This document shows positions 16,248-24,139 of a stretch of DNA of 64,000 nucleotides, piece after piece (the first letter of the stretch is position 1; every line of letters starts with the position of its first letter). The stretch is taken from contig CAWHPS010000037.1 in the NCBI GenBank assembly GCA_963831235.1, forward strand, positions 29,844 to 93,843, read 5' to 3'. The notes under the pieces are model-generated. The model was not told the origin of the DNA, did no database searches, and saw only the letters and a program-made list of their open reading frames with translations. The position numbers and the translations under genes were made by a program. This DNA comes from CAWHPS01 sp963831235. GTDB taxonomy: Bacteria > Fibrobacterota > OXYB2-FULL-49-7 > JAEUSG01.

Positions 16248-16962
16248 ATGCAAATGAAGCGTTTTGATAAAATTATACATATTGTAATACTTAACGCTTT
16301 TCTGGGTATAGGTCTTCCTTCCGTTTTTTCAGAACAACTTTATGTTTATTATCCTTCTCTGTCCCGTCCGCACGTGATTCAAAAAGAACTGACTAATGAA
16401 ATTCCCGGTGTTCAGGTCACAGTGTTTGGTTTACGCGATGATTTTGATGCCCTGGTGAAATCCGCCCCGCCGGATGCGATTTTAGCCAAAGGACCGCTTG
16501 CCGGGATGTATTCGGATTATACTATGGTGCTATCCGGGGTGATTAATGGTAAAACAGACGGAACCTCATCTTCTTCTTTATATAAAAGCTCCGTTGACAC
16601 CGGACAATCTGTTTCAAAAGACAATTGGTGTTGTGGATATTCTGCCAAAGAAGGAACTGGAGACATTTGTGGAAACTCTTCTTTCAACAAAAGTAAAACT
16701 CAAAAGGGTGAAGAAAATCGAAGACCTGCTACCACTACTTACTTTCGGCATGGCAGATGCAGTCCTTGTTCCCGAGTCCCAGGTAGCTTATTTCAAAAAC
16801 GTTTCCAATCTTGATTTCAAGGAAATGCGTTTTGAAACAGCAACAGCGCCAATCGCTTCCATTTGTGTTAGGCAGAATGTTGAGGCCCCAATAATATTGA
16901 AATACATCAGGAAATTATCCGGAAACATAAATACAATGCTAGGAGTCGATACATGGCGGTAA
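16248..16962 (+). pseudogene. Periplasmic solute-binding-like protein, interrupted by a frameshift
   Basis: Two overlapping frames add up to one protein of about 237 residues. The first gives a signal peptide (KRFDKIIHIVILNAFLGIG), YVYYPSLSRPHVIQKEL and DAILAKGPLAGMYS. The second starts around 16560 and gives IGVVDILPKKELETFV, LKRVKKIEDLLPLL and ADAVLVPESQVAYF, all typical of a type II periplasmic binding fold like phosphate/phosphonate-type SBPs. One extra base (or two missing) near 16540-16575 joins them. Its end overlaps the start of the TonB receptor by ten bases, so both were one unit. It may be a sequencing error or a true lesion. Start choice between the ATGs at 16248 and 16254 is uncertain; no clear binding site is seen. 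Confidence 0.65.
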
Positions 16963-19900
16963 AATTAATGCCAATCCATAACGACCGCTTTAGGCAATGG
17001 CAGGTGATGGTATTTATTTCACTTTTCATCTTCCTGATTCCCCTTTCCGTTCTGGCCAAAGACACCCTGCTTGTGGTGCGCCCTCAGGGACGACAATTTG
17101 AGCAGGTGACTCAGGGGTTAAGGGAGGAAACCAGTACGGAATTTGATTTGCAGGAAATACAGATGACCTCACTGTTTTCCGCGGAATCTCTCTCCGCGCG
17201 AATTATTGCTGTTAGACCAAAGGCCCTGATACTGATGGATAACCAGGTGATCTCGCTATATAAATCAGCACTGATCAACGATACACGGCTTTCGCTCCCT
17301 TCGATATCCTGCATGGGCGTCAACCTTCCCGATGCTCTTTCAGGGCTTCGAAACGCAGTGGGAATATCTTATGAGGTGCCTATTGTAACTTCCATTGTCG
17401 GACTGCGGGCCATTTTAAGAAAACCTATAAGGAAAGTGGGCATACTGCACCGCGAACTCATGTCAGGGTCTATACTGGAAGCCTCTGATTTCTGCGCGCA
17501 AGAGAATATCAAGTTGGTTTCGAAATCCTTGCCCAATACCCTGAATGATCCAGAACAACTTATAAAGGATGCGCTATGGGATCTTTTCCGCAAGGATTCA
17601 GTTGATGCACTATGGATACCCAATGATAATGTTCTTGTCAATCCCAAGACCATTGCCTCCTCTTGGTCGCCCATTATTCAGAAAACGCACAAACCCGCTG
17701 TGGTCGGGGTGGAGGTGCTGGTGAATCCGGCGCTTGACATGGGCTTTTTCGCAGAGCTTCCGGATCTTTTTGCGCTCGGTAACCAGGTCGCTGACCTTGT
17801 TTCCCGTGCACAGGAAAATGAATGGCAATTTGACAGCCTGTTTGTAGAGCCCCCGGTGTCGGTTAGAAAATTCGTCAATATTTATCAGGCGGAAAATTAT
17901 TTCGGCTTGTCACGGGCAGGCCTTCAGGGTGTGGATACGCTCCTGGAACGCCCCAAAGCGGAAAGTAATATTGTAATCGCCCAGGCCAAGTCTGAAACAA
18001 TGGGGGATTTGTCGCTTAAAAGTCTGCTTGACATGCAGGTCACCTCGGTGTCCAAGAAAGCGGAACGGATGATGGATGTTCCCACCTCAATTTATGTGCT
18101 CACACGCGAGGACATACAAAGGAGTGGCGCAACGCGGCTGGTTGATATACTTAACCTGGTCCCTGGATTCTGGTCAACGGATCTGACCTATAACTGGCCA
18201 AATGCGACCATCCGGAATTTTGATGAATTCACTTCCAAAGTCAATCTGCTTATTGACGGTGTTCCGCTTATTTCGCCTATTATAGAAGACGTAATGTATC
18301 AGGGCTTGTATCTGCCGCTCAACATTATTGAAAGGGTGGAAGTCATCAAAGGATCAAATGGTGTAATTTACGGCGCCAATGCTACAACAGGAGTCATCAA
18401 CATCATAACCCAGAATCCGAAGCAAATGCAAGGGCTTCTGGCCCAGGCAGAAACCGGCAGCAATGGTTATCTTTCACCCATGGTGCGTTACGGCGGGAAA
18501 ATAGGAAACCATACGGACTATTCCGCCTATTTTTCCTATCGCCGTACAGGTGGATATTACCGCAATTCCGATTTTATGGGTGATTCCGTATATGCCGAGG
18601 ATACCAGTGGCTCTTTCAAAAGAATCAAGAATCATTATAATGATGATGAAGAGGGAAGCAGTTATTCGTGGATGGCCGGCATGCGGTCAACCACTGAATT
18701 TTCCAACCAATGCCGGCTTTCCTTAAATGGCTGGTACCAACAGAATCGTATGAAACAATTTGGTTCCCTGGACATCCCATACTCAGACACCTTTTCCATG
18801 GATTATAATATTGCAAATCCCCCCGACAGCCTATGGTTGGAGAATCTTAAATATGACAATGCCATTGTAAGCGCGCGATTGGATATTCCCTTCAATACGG
18901 ACCATCAACTGTTTTTTAACAGTTATATTTATGATTATCTGAATCTTTCTTACCCTGCAACAGGAGCCGGTGTTGTTGAACCTCTTTTCAGTATCATGGA
19001 TTTTGAGGCACAGGACACAAAACTCTTTGGAAAAGATAAATCCGTTCCATTACAACTCATATCAGGTGCTAATTGGCGCACAGTCTTTTTCAACATCAGG
19101 GAAAAAAGCGGCGCGATTCGCATATTTGATGAACCTAAAAACTCAGAATACATGATGGCCGCTTTTGTACAAGGGAAAATGACCTTTGCAGAAAATTTGG
19201 ACCTTGTTCTTGGAAGCAAGGCTGAGGCTTGGACACTGATTTCCGAGACCCCAGACAAGGCTTGGAAGGCGCGTAGGAGCATATGGGATTTTGTTAAAAA
19301 CTATCCCTATTATTCTCCCAATGCCCGTCTCGCTTACCGGATTGGCCAGAATGCAACTGCCTGGGCTGCCTGGTCACAAAGCGTTACCGTTCCTGCATAT
19401 ATTCATACAAACCTGGAACAGCGTCGTCTTCAAATCCCGCCGGCATGGGTATTTAACCAGCCTGAAAACATAACTCATGTTAGGGAACAGCTCGGTCTGG
19501 ATCCAAACAGCGCTGCTCCGCCTGCCGCGGGTAAATGGGTTGCGGTTGTAAGCTCCAATGATTTACGCCCAACGGTTTACAATTCAACAGAAGCCGGTTT
19601 CCGTGTTTCCTTATTGTCTAATCTTGCGCTGGATATCTGCGGCTATTATTCACTTATTGACGGCACACTTCAGGATAAAATGTATGATGTCACGTGGCAA
19701 ACCATTATTCCATCGCGTTTATATCCCGGTGACAGCGTAGTGCCGATTTATCTAGGCAATATGGGTAAAGAACGTACCATGGGCGCGGAAGTGGTTGTCA
19801 AGTGGAACCCGAGATCAGATCTACGTACAGTATTCTCCTATGATTACAACCAGTCTAAGAAGCTCACACCGGAAAATATAAGCGACGCAAACAGATCTCT

Positions 19901-20264
19901 TACAGGACTTCCAATCATGCCGCATCATGTTTTTCGCAACAGGCTCTATTTTGATTTCCCTTATCAATTCTTCCTTACAATAAACAGCACTCTTTATTCG
20001 AGCGCGGACAATGCCTTTCCATTTTCCTATGTGGATAACAAATATAATCAGGAGGGGGTAGGTCTGAGCAAGGAAATCAACTACCCTTCTTTACGCCTCG
20101 ACTGCATCGTACAAAAACAATTTATGGATGGAAAACTCAGCGCTTATGTATGGGGCCGCAATCTGCTGCGCAGCGAGGCCATCGAGGCGTATTACTGGTT
20201 CATTGAGGAATATCCCCATACCATCAACAGGACCTTTGGAGCCGGAGTGAAGTATCAGTTTTAA
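16953..20264 (+). CDS. TonB-dependent receptor with an N-terminal solute-binding domain
   Basis: The 1103-residue protein begins with a signal peptide (to about residue 35, ...FLIPLSVLAKD). Residues about 38-320 look like an ABC-type periplasmic binding domain (PF04392-like), with ALILMDNQVISLYKSAL, VGILHREL and DALWIPNDNVLVNPKT. A TonB-box-like segment follows (LSLKSLLDMQVTSVSKKAER near 350), then the plug domain (VPTSIYVLTREDIQRSG, LIDGVPL, VIKGSNGVIYGANATTGVINI) and a long 22-strand type barrel ending in aromatic Phe (VKYQF). The receptor imports a ligand across the outer membrane with TonB energy. The N-terminal domain takes the place where other receptors have a signalling domain, suggesting ligand sensing or capture in the periplasm. 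Neighbours are a second binding protein, a lipoprotein and a two-component/STAS set. The ligand is unknown. Confidence 0.85.
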   Translation: MAVKLMPIHNDRFRQWQVMVFISLFIFLIPLSVLAKDTLLVVRPQGRQFEQVTQGLREETSTEFDLQEIQMTSLFSAESLSARIIAVRPKALILMDNQVISLYKSALINDTRLSLPSISCMGVNLPDALSGLRNAVGISYEVPIVTSIVGLRAILRKPIRKVGILHRELMSGSILEASDFCAQENIKLVSKSLPNTLNDPEQLIKDALWDLFRKDSVDALWIPNDNVLVNPKTIASSWSPIIQKTHKPAVVGVEVLVNPALDMGFFAELPDLFALGNQVADLVSRAQENEWQFDSLFVEPPVSVRKFVNIYQAENYFGLSRAGLQGVDTLLERPKAESNIVIAQAKSETMGDLSLKSLLDMQVTSVSKKAERMMDVPTSIYVLTREDIQRSGATRLVDILNLVPGFWSTDLTYNWPNATIRNFDEFTSKVNLLIDGVPLISPIIEDVMYQGLYLPLNIIERVEVIKGSNGVIYGANATTGVINIITQNPKQMQGLLAQAETGSNGYLSPMVRYGGKIGNHTDYSAYFSYRRTGGYYRNSDFMGDSVYAEDTSGSFKRIKNHYNDDEEGSSYSWMAGMRSTTEFSNQCRLSLNGWYQQNRMKQFGSLDIPYSDTFSMDYNIANPPDSLWLENLKYDNAIVSARLDIPFNTDHQLFFNSYIYDYLNLSYPATGAGVVEPLFSIMDFEAQDTKLFGKDKSVPLQLISGANWRTVFFNIREKSGAIRIFDEPKNSEYMMAAFVQGKMTFAENLDLVLGSKAEAWTLISETPDKAWKARRSIWDFVKNYPYYSPNARLAYRIGQNATAWAAWSQSVTVPAYIHTNLEQRRLQIPPAWVFNQPENITHVREQLGLDPNSAAPPAAGKWVAVVSSNDLRPTVYNSTEAGFRVSLLSNLALDICGYYSLIDGTLQDKMYDVTWQTIIPSRLYPGDSVVPIYLGNMGKERTMGAEVVVKWNPRSDLRTVFSYDYNQSKKLTPENISDANRSLTGLPIMPHHVFRNRLYFDFPYQFFLTINSTLYSSADNAFPFSYVDNKYNQEGVGLSKEINYPSLRLDCIVQKQFMDGKLSAYVWGRNLLRSEAIEAYYWFIEEYPHTINRTFGAGVKYQF

Positions 20265-20303
20265 TGGAGAATAATGTATATCTTTAAACCAATAGGAGGT
20301 CTC

Positions 20304-20897
20304 ATGAAGAAGTTCTCTGCCTTGATTCTTGCCATTACAGTTGTGGTGGCATGCTTTTTTGCCTGCGATAAGAAAGATGAAAAAAGTCCAGTATCAGCTG
20401 AACCCAAAATTCCTACACTTGTCGGGAATACTTATGACAATCCTCTTGCAAAGATAAAGGTTACTGCTGTTGCCCCATGCAGTCTGATTATGAAGGACAG
20501 TATAATCCCGAACACGCCCGCAAGACTTATTCTTTCTGGAATCTGGACAGACAACCAGGCTCTCAATTTTAATCTTACTATGACTCCCCCGCAACAAGGC
20601 ATGTCAGCCACGGCCACAGCCATGGATATCCTGGATATTGCCGTTTATAATCTTTTACAACAAGACACCTCGGCTCATAAGGATACAACAACAAGACAAA
20701 TTGTTACGATCAATAACAAAACATGCGCTGAAATTCAATATGACAACACGTTTATGAGCATGCCGCTAAGGAACAAAATGGTAATGATGTTGAATAACGG
20801 ATACGCATTAACTGCTGTATTCACGACCTTGAAAAGCTTATATCCTTTGCAGGAGAACCGGTTTAATGCTGTCCGTGATAGTATAAAACTTTATTAA
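20304..20897 (+). CDS. Predicted lipoprotein of the receptor cluster
   Basis: The 197-residue product has a lipoprotein signal (MKKFSALILAITVVVACFFAC, Cys near residue 21) followed by a charged linker DKKDEKSP. The rest is a small globular domain with no family I recognise. AGGAGG lies four to five bases before the ATG at 20304, which is why the earlier start at 20274 is rejected. It follows the receptor stop by 39 bases and originally preceded the kinase gene by 17 bases. A role in the envelope sensing system (a lid, adaptor or ligand-binding lipoprotein) is inferred from position only. Confidence 0.7.
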   Translation: MKKFSALILAITVVVACFFACDKKDEKSPVSAEPKIPTLVGNTYDNPLAKIKVTAVAPCSLIMKDSIIPNTPARLILSGIWTDNQALNFNLTMTPPQQGMSATATAMDILDIAVYNLLQQDTSAHKDTTTRQIVTINNKTCAEIQYDNTFMSMPLRNKMVMMLNNGYALTAVFTTLKSLYPLQENRFNAVRDSIKLY

Positions 20898-20941
20898 GTA
20901 ATAGGGCATACCCCAGGGCAATCGCATTAAAATTCGCCACT

Positions 20942-21175
20942 TTATTTCTTATTGTCAACGGTAATACGTGACACACGATCCGTTCTTGTTCTTGCAGTTA
21001 CTTTGTTAGACTTGCCAGTTCTAATCATTTTCATGCACTTTACTGTTTCAACCTCCCATTCCACAATTTCGCGTTTCTTGAAATTCATCGCTTTTGCCAA
21101 AGCATTGGGAAAATTAACATACCACTGATTTCCTTTCTTCCGTGAGATGAGTTGAATCGTTGTTGGATAGCCCAT
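20942..21175 (-). CDS. AbrB/SpoVT-like small protein carried by the ISAs1 element
   Basis: The 77-residue product contains ISRKKGNQWYVNFPNALAKAMNF and KREIVEWEVE, the swapped-hairpin AbrB/MazE-type layout (a strand, a short helix with NFPNALA, then a hydrophilic strand), followed by a basic tail. Such proteins bind palindromic DNA as dimers. AAAGGA lies about eight bases before the ATG at 21175; a TTG at 21181 is less likely. It is divergent from the transposase, and a 26-bp perfect palindrome lies between them, so autoregulation or control of transposition is plausible. Confidence 0.6.
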   Translation of the reverse strand: MGYPTTIQLISRKKGNQWYVNFPNALAKAMNFKKREIVEWEVETVKCMKMIRTGKSNKVTARTRTDRVSRITVDNKK

Positions 21176-21197
21176 GCCCAATTCCTTTCTATTTAAG

Positions 21198-21223
21198 TAG
21201 CTCTACGGATATCCGTAGAGCTA
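21198..21223. promoter_or_regulatory. 26-bp perfect palindrome between divergent IS genes
   Basis: TAGCTCTACGGAT is followed directly by its exact reverse complement. It lies 22 bases before the AbrB-like start and about 58 bases before the transposase, and is followed by the AT-rich TATATTATAGTATAAAG that could hold a -10 box. An operator for the dimeric AbrB-like protein is the simplest reading; it could also be a hairpin in the RNA leader. Confidence 0.6.
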
Positions 21224-21281
21224 TATTATAGTATAAAGAAGAGGCAATGTCCACATTTTATTTTACCTATAAGGGGGATTT

Positions 21282-22415
21282 ATGATTTCAACGCCATGCA
21301 CTTTTATCGAATACTTCCAAGACATACCGGACCCACGCATAGAACGTAAAAAACTCCACAAACTTATCGACATAATTGTTGTCTTGGTATGTGCTACCCT
21401 TTGCGGCGCCAAGTCATTCGAGGAAGTCGAATTATTTGGCAACGAGCGAATAGAGTGGCTTAAACAGTTTCTTGAACTCAAAAACGGCATTCCATCGCAT
21501 GACACTTTTGGGCGGGCCAGTGCCTTGCTAAATCCGAAAGACTTTCAAGAATGCTTTATAAAATGGGTTGAGGCGTTACGATTGCCGAAACAAAATGAAG
21601 TAATTGCAGTCGATGGAAAAACCGCACGGCGTTCATTTGATACCAAGGCCGACCGAAATGCTATCCATGTCGTTAGTGCCTGGGCAGCAGAAAATAACTT
21701 GGTACTGGGGCAAATAAAGGTGAATGATAAATCCAACGAAATCACCGCTATCCCTGAATTGCTGAATATGCTCATGGTGAAAGGATGTATCGTCACTATC
21801 GATGCAATGGGTTGTCAAAAAGCTATTGCCGACAATATTGTAACCAATGGCGCGGATTATGTTCTCGCCGTTAAAGAAAATCAACCGAGCCTGTATGAAC
21901 AAATCCGCAACCGCGTAGATACTGTCGTGGTGGATGGGTTGAAAGATGTGGCCCATGACACGTATTCAACAGAGGATAAGGGACATGGTCGCGAAGAGCA
22001 TCGTGAGTATCATGTTATCGATGATATTACCTGGCTAAAAAATAAGGAACAGTGGCGATCATTGTCTGCTATCGGTGCTGTTCACTCCATAAGGAAAACA
22101 AAAAAAGCAGAGCAGACAGAAATACGGTATTATATTCTCAGTCGTAAAATGTCGGCAAAACAGTTTGGTCAGGCAGTACGCAGTCATTGGGGAATTGAAA
22201 ACAAATTGCATTGGAATCTGGATGTGTCTTTTAGAGAGGATGACTGTCGCATTAGAAAATCAAATGCACCAACAAATATGAATGTAGTCCGGCATGTCGC
22301 TATAAATCTATTGAGACAGGAAACATCAATAAAAGCCAGTATCGTACGCAAACAATTAAAAGCAGCTTTGAGCACACAATATTTGGAGCGCATCCTTGGA
22401 ATCGTTAAATTTTAA
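21282..22415 (+). CDS. ISAs1-family transposase
   Basis: The 377-residue enzyme has the N-terminal DDE_Tnp_1-associated block (FIEYFQDIPDPRIERKKLHKL, ATLCGAKSFEEVE), then IAVDGKTARRSFD (first Asp), VTIDAMGCQK (second Asp) and the C-terminal RSHWGIENKLHWNLDV with the catalytic Glu. Length and order match ISAs1 (H-repeat-like) transposases. A good binding site (AAGGGGG) precedes the ATG. No lesion is visible, so it is probably active. Confidence 0.93.
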   Translation: MISTPCTFIEYFQDIPDPRIERKKLHKLIDIIVVLVCATLCGAKSFEEVELFGNERIEWLKQFLELKNGIPSHDTFGRASALLNPKDFQECFIKWVEALRLPKQNEVIAVDGKTARRSFDTKADRNAIHVVSAWAAENNLVLGQIKVNDKSNEITAIPELLNMLMVKGCIVTIDAMGCQKAIADNIVTNGADYVLAVKENQPSLYEQIRNRVDTVVVDGLKDVAHDTYSTEDKGHGREEHREYHVIDDITWLKNKEQWRSLSAIGAVHSIRKTKKAEQTEIRYYILSRKMSAKQFGQAVRSHWGIENKLHWNLDVSFREDDCRIRKSNAPTNMNVVRHVAINLLRQETSIKASIVRKQLKAALSTQYLERILGIVKF

Positions 22416-22439
22416 TGCGATTGCCCTGGGGCATACCCC

Positions 22440-24125
22440 ATGGCCTTTACCAGCATCCATAAAAAGCTCATTGCCCTGTTTCGCAGGAACCTGCTATTAA
22501 GCGTGGTACTGTTTTCTTTTGTGGCGTATGTACTTGTTATTTTCATGACGCAAAAATACTCCAATGATCTTTCGCATAACATCGAGACCGGCTTAATCAG
22601 CAAAGGCAAAATCCTGGTATACAACAACAGCATGGCTATGCGGGGCATGGCAATGGATAACGCATTCACCTCGATGCGTGAACTGGTTATTGCAACGGTC
22701 AAGGGGGATCCGGATGCGAGGTATGGGATTTACATGGACAAGGACAGAAAACCGTGGGTTATGACCGGCCAGTTGCCCGAGGCCATACTCTTGGGTGACA
22801 CCGCTGTACTTGGCGATTCCATCAGTCTGTGGGCTGCCAAAACCTCTGAACCGTCCTACCGGCAAATACGGGTTGGAGACGAAATGATCTTTGCCTTTGC
22901 GGGTCCGGTAATGGATGGCGGAGAACGGCTGGGCACCATTCGTTACGGACTTTCAGCCTCATCCATAAGGAAGGCAATTGATTTGGCCAGATCGCGCGCA
23001 CGCATGCTGCTTATTCTCACGCCACTCGGGCTTATTCTGTTCAGCGTACTTTTTTTGCGGTTCGCCTTGCGGGCCGTGCAAAAACAGGCCAGGAGCATAA
23101 CCGAACCCCTCAATGCCCTGACCCATGCAGCCAATGCGATTACAAAAGGTGACTATACTGCATCCATACAAGCGGAAACGGATGACGAAGTGGGGCTTCT
23201 GGCGCACGATTTTGACAGCATGCGCCGGACTGTCAGGAAATATACTGACAACCTCGAAAAGATGGTGGCCGAACGCACGGCACAACTCGAACTGGCCCAG
23301 AAAGAACTTGTGGAAAAGGCCCATCAGGCCGGAATGGCCGCAATTGCCACGGATGTCCTTCACAATGTGGGTAATCTTCTTAACAGCGTGCTGACCTCGG
23401 GTTTTCTGATTCGGGAGCAGGTCGCAACCTCCAAGCTGCATGAATATTTCAAGGCAAATGCCCTGCTTTTAGCCCACCAGGCTGACATAGAGTCTTTTAT
23501 CCTGGTCGATCCGAAAGGCAAGGCTTTGCTCAATTATTACCTGGCCCTTGAAGAACCCCTTCGCAGTGAAAATCAGTTTTTGATCGAACATGCAGAACGG
23601 CTGGCCGAGAAAATTGATACCATTCGCGATGTAATTATCGCGCAGCAGAGTTATGCTTCCGGCGCCACCTTTCATGAGCGGATGAATATTACCGAGGTCA
23701 TTGATTTTGCACTGAACATCCTGAGCGGCTCTATTAAACGACATGGCGTCATCATTGAAAAGAAATACGATGCTTCGCCGATTATAAACATCCAGAAGGC
23801 CAAGCTCCTGCAAGTCGTGACAAACATCCTGAAGAACGCAAAGGAGGCGCTGGAAGAAACTGCCTTGGAAGCAAAACGAATCATTATCATTACACGGATT
23901 ATTGATAATCGTCTTTTCATCCGTTTTGAGGACAATGGCTGCGGCATCAGGTCCGAGAACCTTGAAAAGATATTCTCTCATGGGTTTACCACAAAGAAAA
24001 AAGGTCACGGCTTTGGCCTTCACAGCTGCGCCAATTATATGAAGGAAATGAACGGTGTGATCACGGCCGAAAGCCCGGGTGAAGGAAAGGGTTCGACATT
24101 TATTCTTGAGTTACCCCTAATTTGA
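22440..24125 (+). CDS. Membrane sensor histidine kinase
   Basis: The 561-residue protein has a membrane segment at about residues 17-37, an extracytoplasmic sensor region to about residue 180 and a second membrane segment near residues 184-206. A HAMP domain (EPLNALTHAANAITKGDYTA...), a coiled coil (YTDNLEKMVAERTAQLELAQKEL) and a dimerisation block with the HNVGNLLNSV phospho-acceptor follow. The C-terminal HATPase has N-box KLLQVVTNILKNAKEAL, DNGCGI and GHGFGLHSC. It should autophosphorylate and pass phosphate to the next gene's receiver; its TGA lies 14 bases before that ATG. The ISAs1 element sits right before its start and removed the upstream leader: only GGGCATACCCC remains before the ATG, with no strong Shine-Dalgarno. 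Expression may now depend on the element. Confidence 0.88.
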   Translation: MAFTSIHKKLIALFRRNLLLSVVLFSFVAYVLVIFMTQKYSNDLSHNIETGLISKGKILVYNNSMAMRGMAMDNAFTSMRELVIATVKGDPDARYGIYMDKDRKPWVMTGQLPEAILLGDTAVLGDSISLWAAKTSEPSYRQIRVGDEMIFAFAGPVMDGGERLGTIRYGLSASSIRKAIDLARSRARMLLILTPLGLILFSVLFLRFALRAVQKQARSITEPLNALTHAANAITKGDYTASIQAETDDEVGLLAHDFDSMRRTVRKYTDNLEKMVAERTAQLELAQKELVEKAHQAGMAAIATDVLHNVGNLLNSVLTSGFLIREQVATSKLHEYFKANALLLAHQADIESFILVDPKGKALLNYYLALEEPLRSENQFLIEHAERLAEKIDTIRDVIIAQQSYASGATFHERMNITEVIDFALNILSGSIKRHGVIIEKKYDASPIINIQKAKLLQVVTNILKNAKEALEETALEAKRIIIITRIIDNRLFIRFEDNGCGIRSENLEKIFSHGFTTKKKGHGFGLHSCANYMKEMNGVITAESPGEGKGSTFILELPLI

Positions 24126-24139
24126 ATAACGGAAATTTC

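Larger units (their letters stand above)
20914..22428 (+). mobile_element. Complete ISAs1-family insertion sequence
   Basis: The element is 1515 bp with perfect 21-bp terminal inverted repeats beginning CAGGGCAATCGCATTA (20914-20934 and the complement of 22408-22428). The exact 10-bp direct repeat GGGCATACCC flanks it at 20904-20913 and 22429-22438, fitting the ISAs1 target duplication of 8-10 bp. It carries a plus-strand transposase and a divergent small AbrB-like gene. Removing the element and one repeat rebuilds a 17-base gap between the lipoprotein stop and the kinase ATG. Confidence 0.93.
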
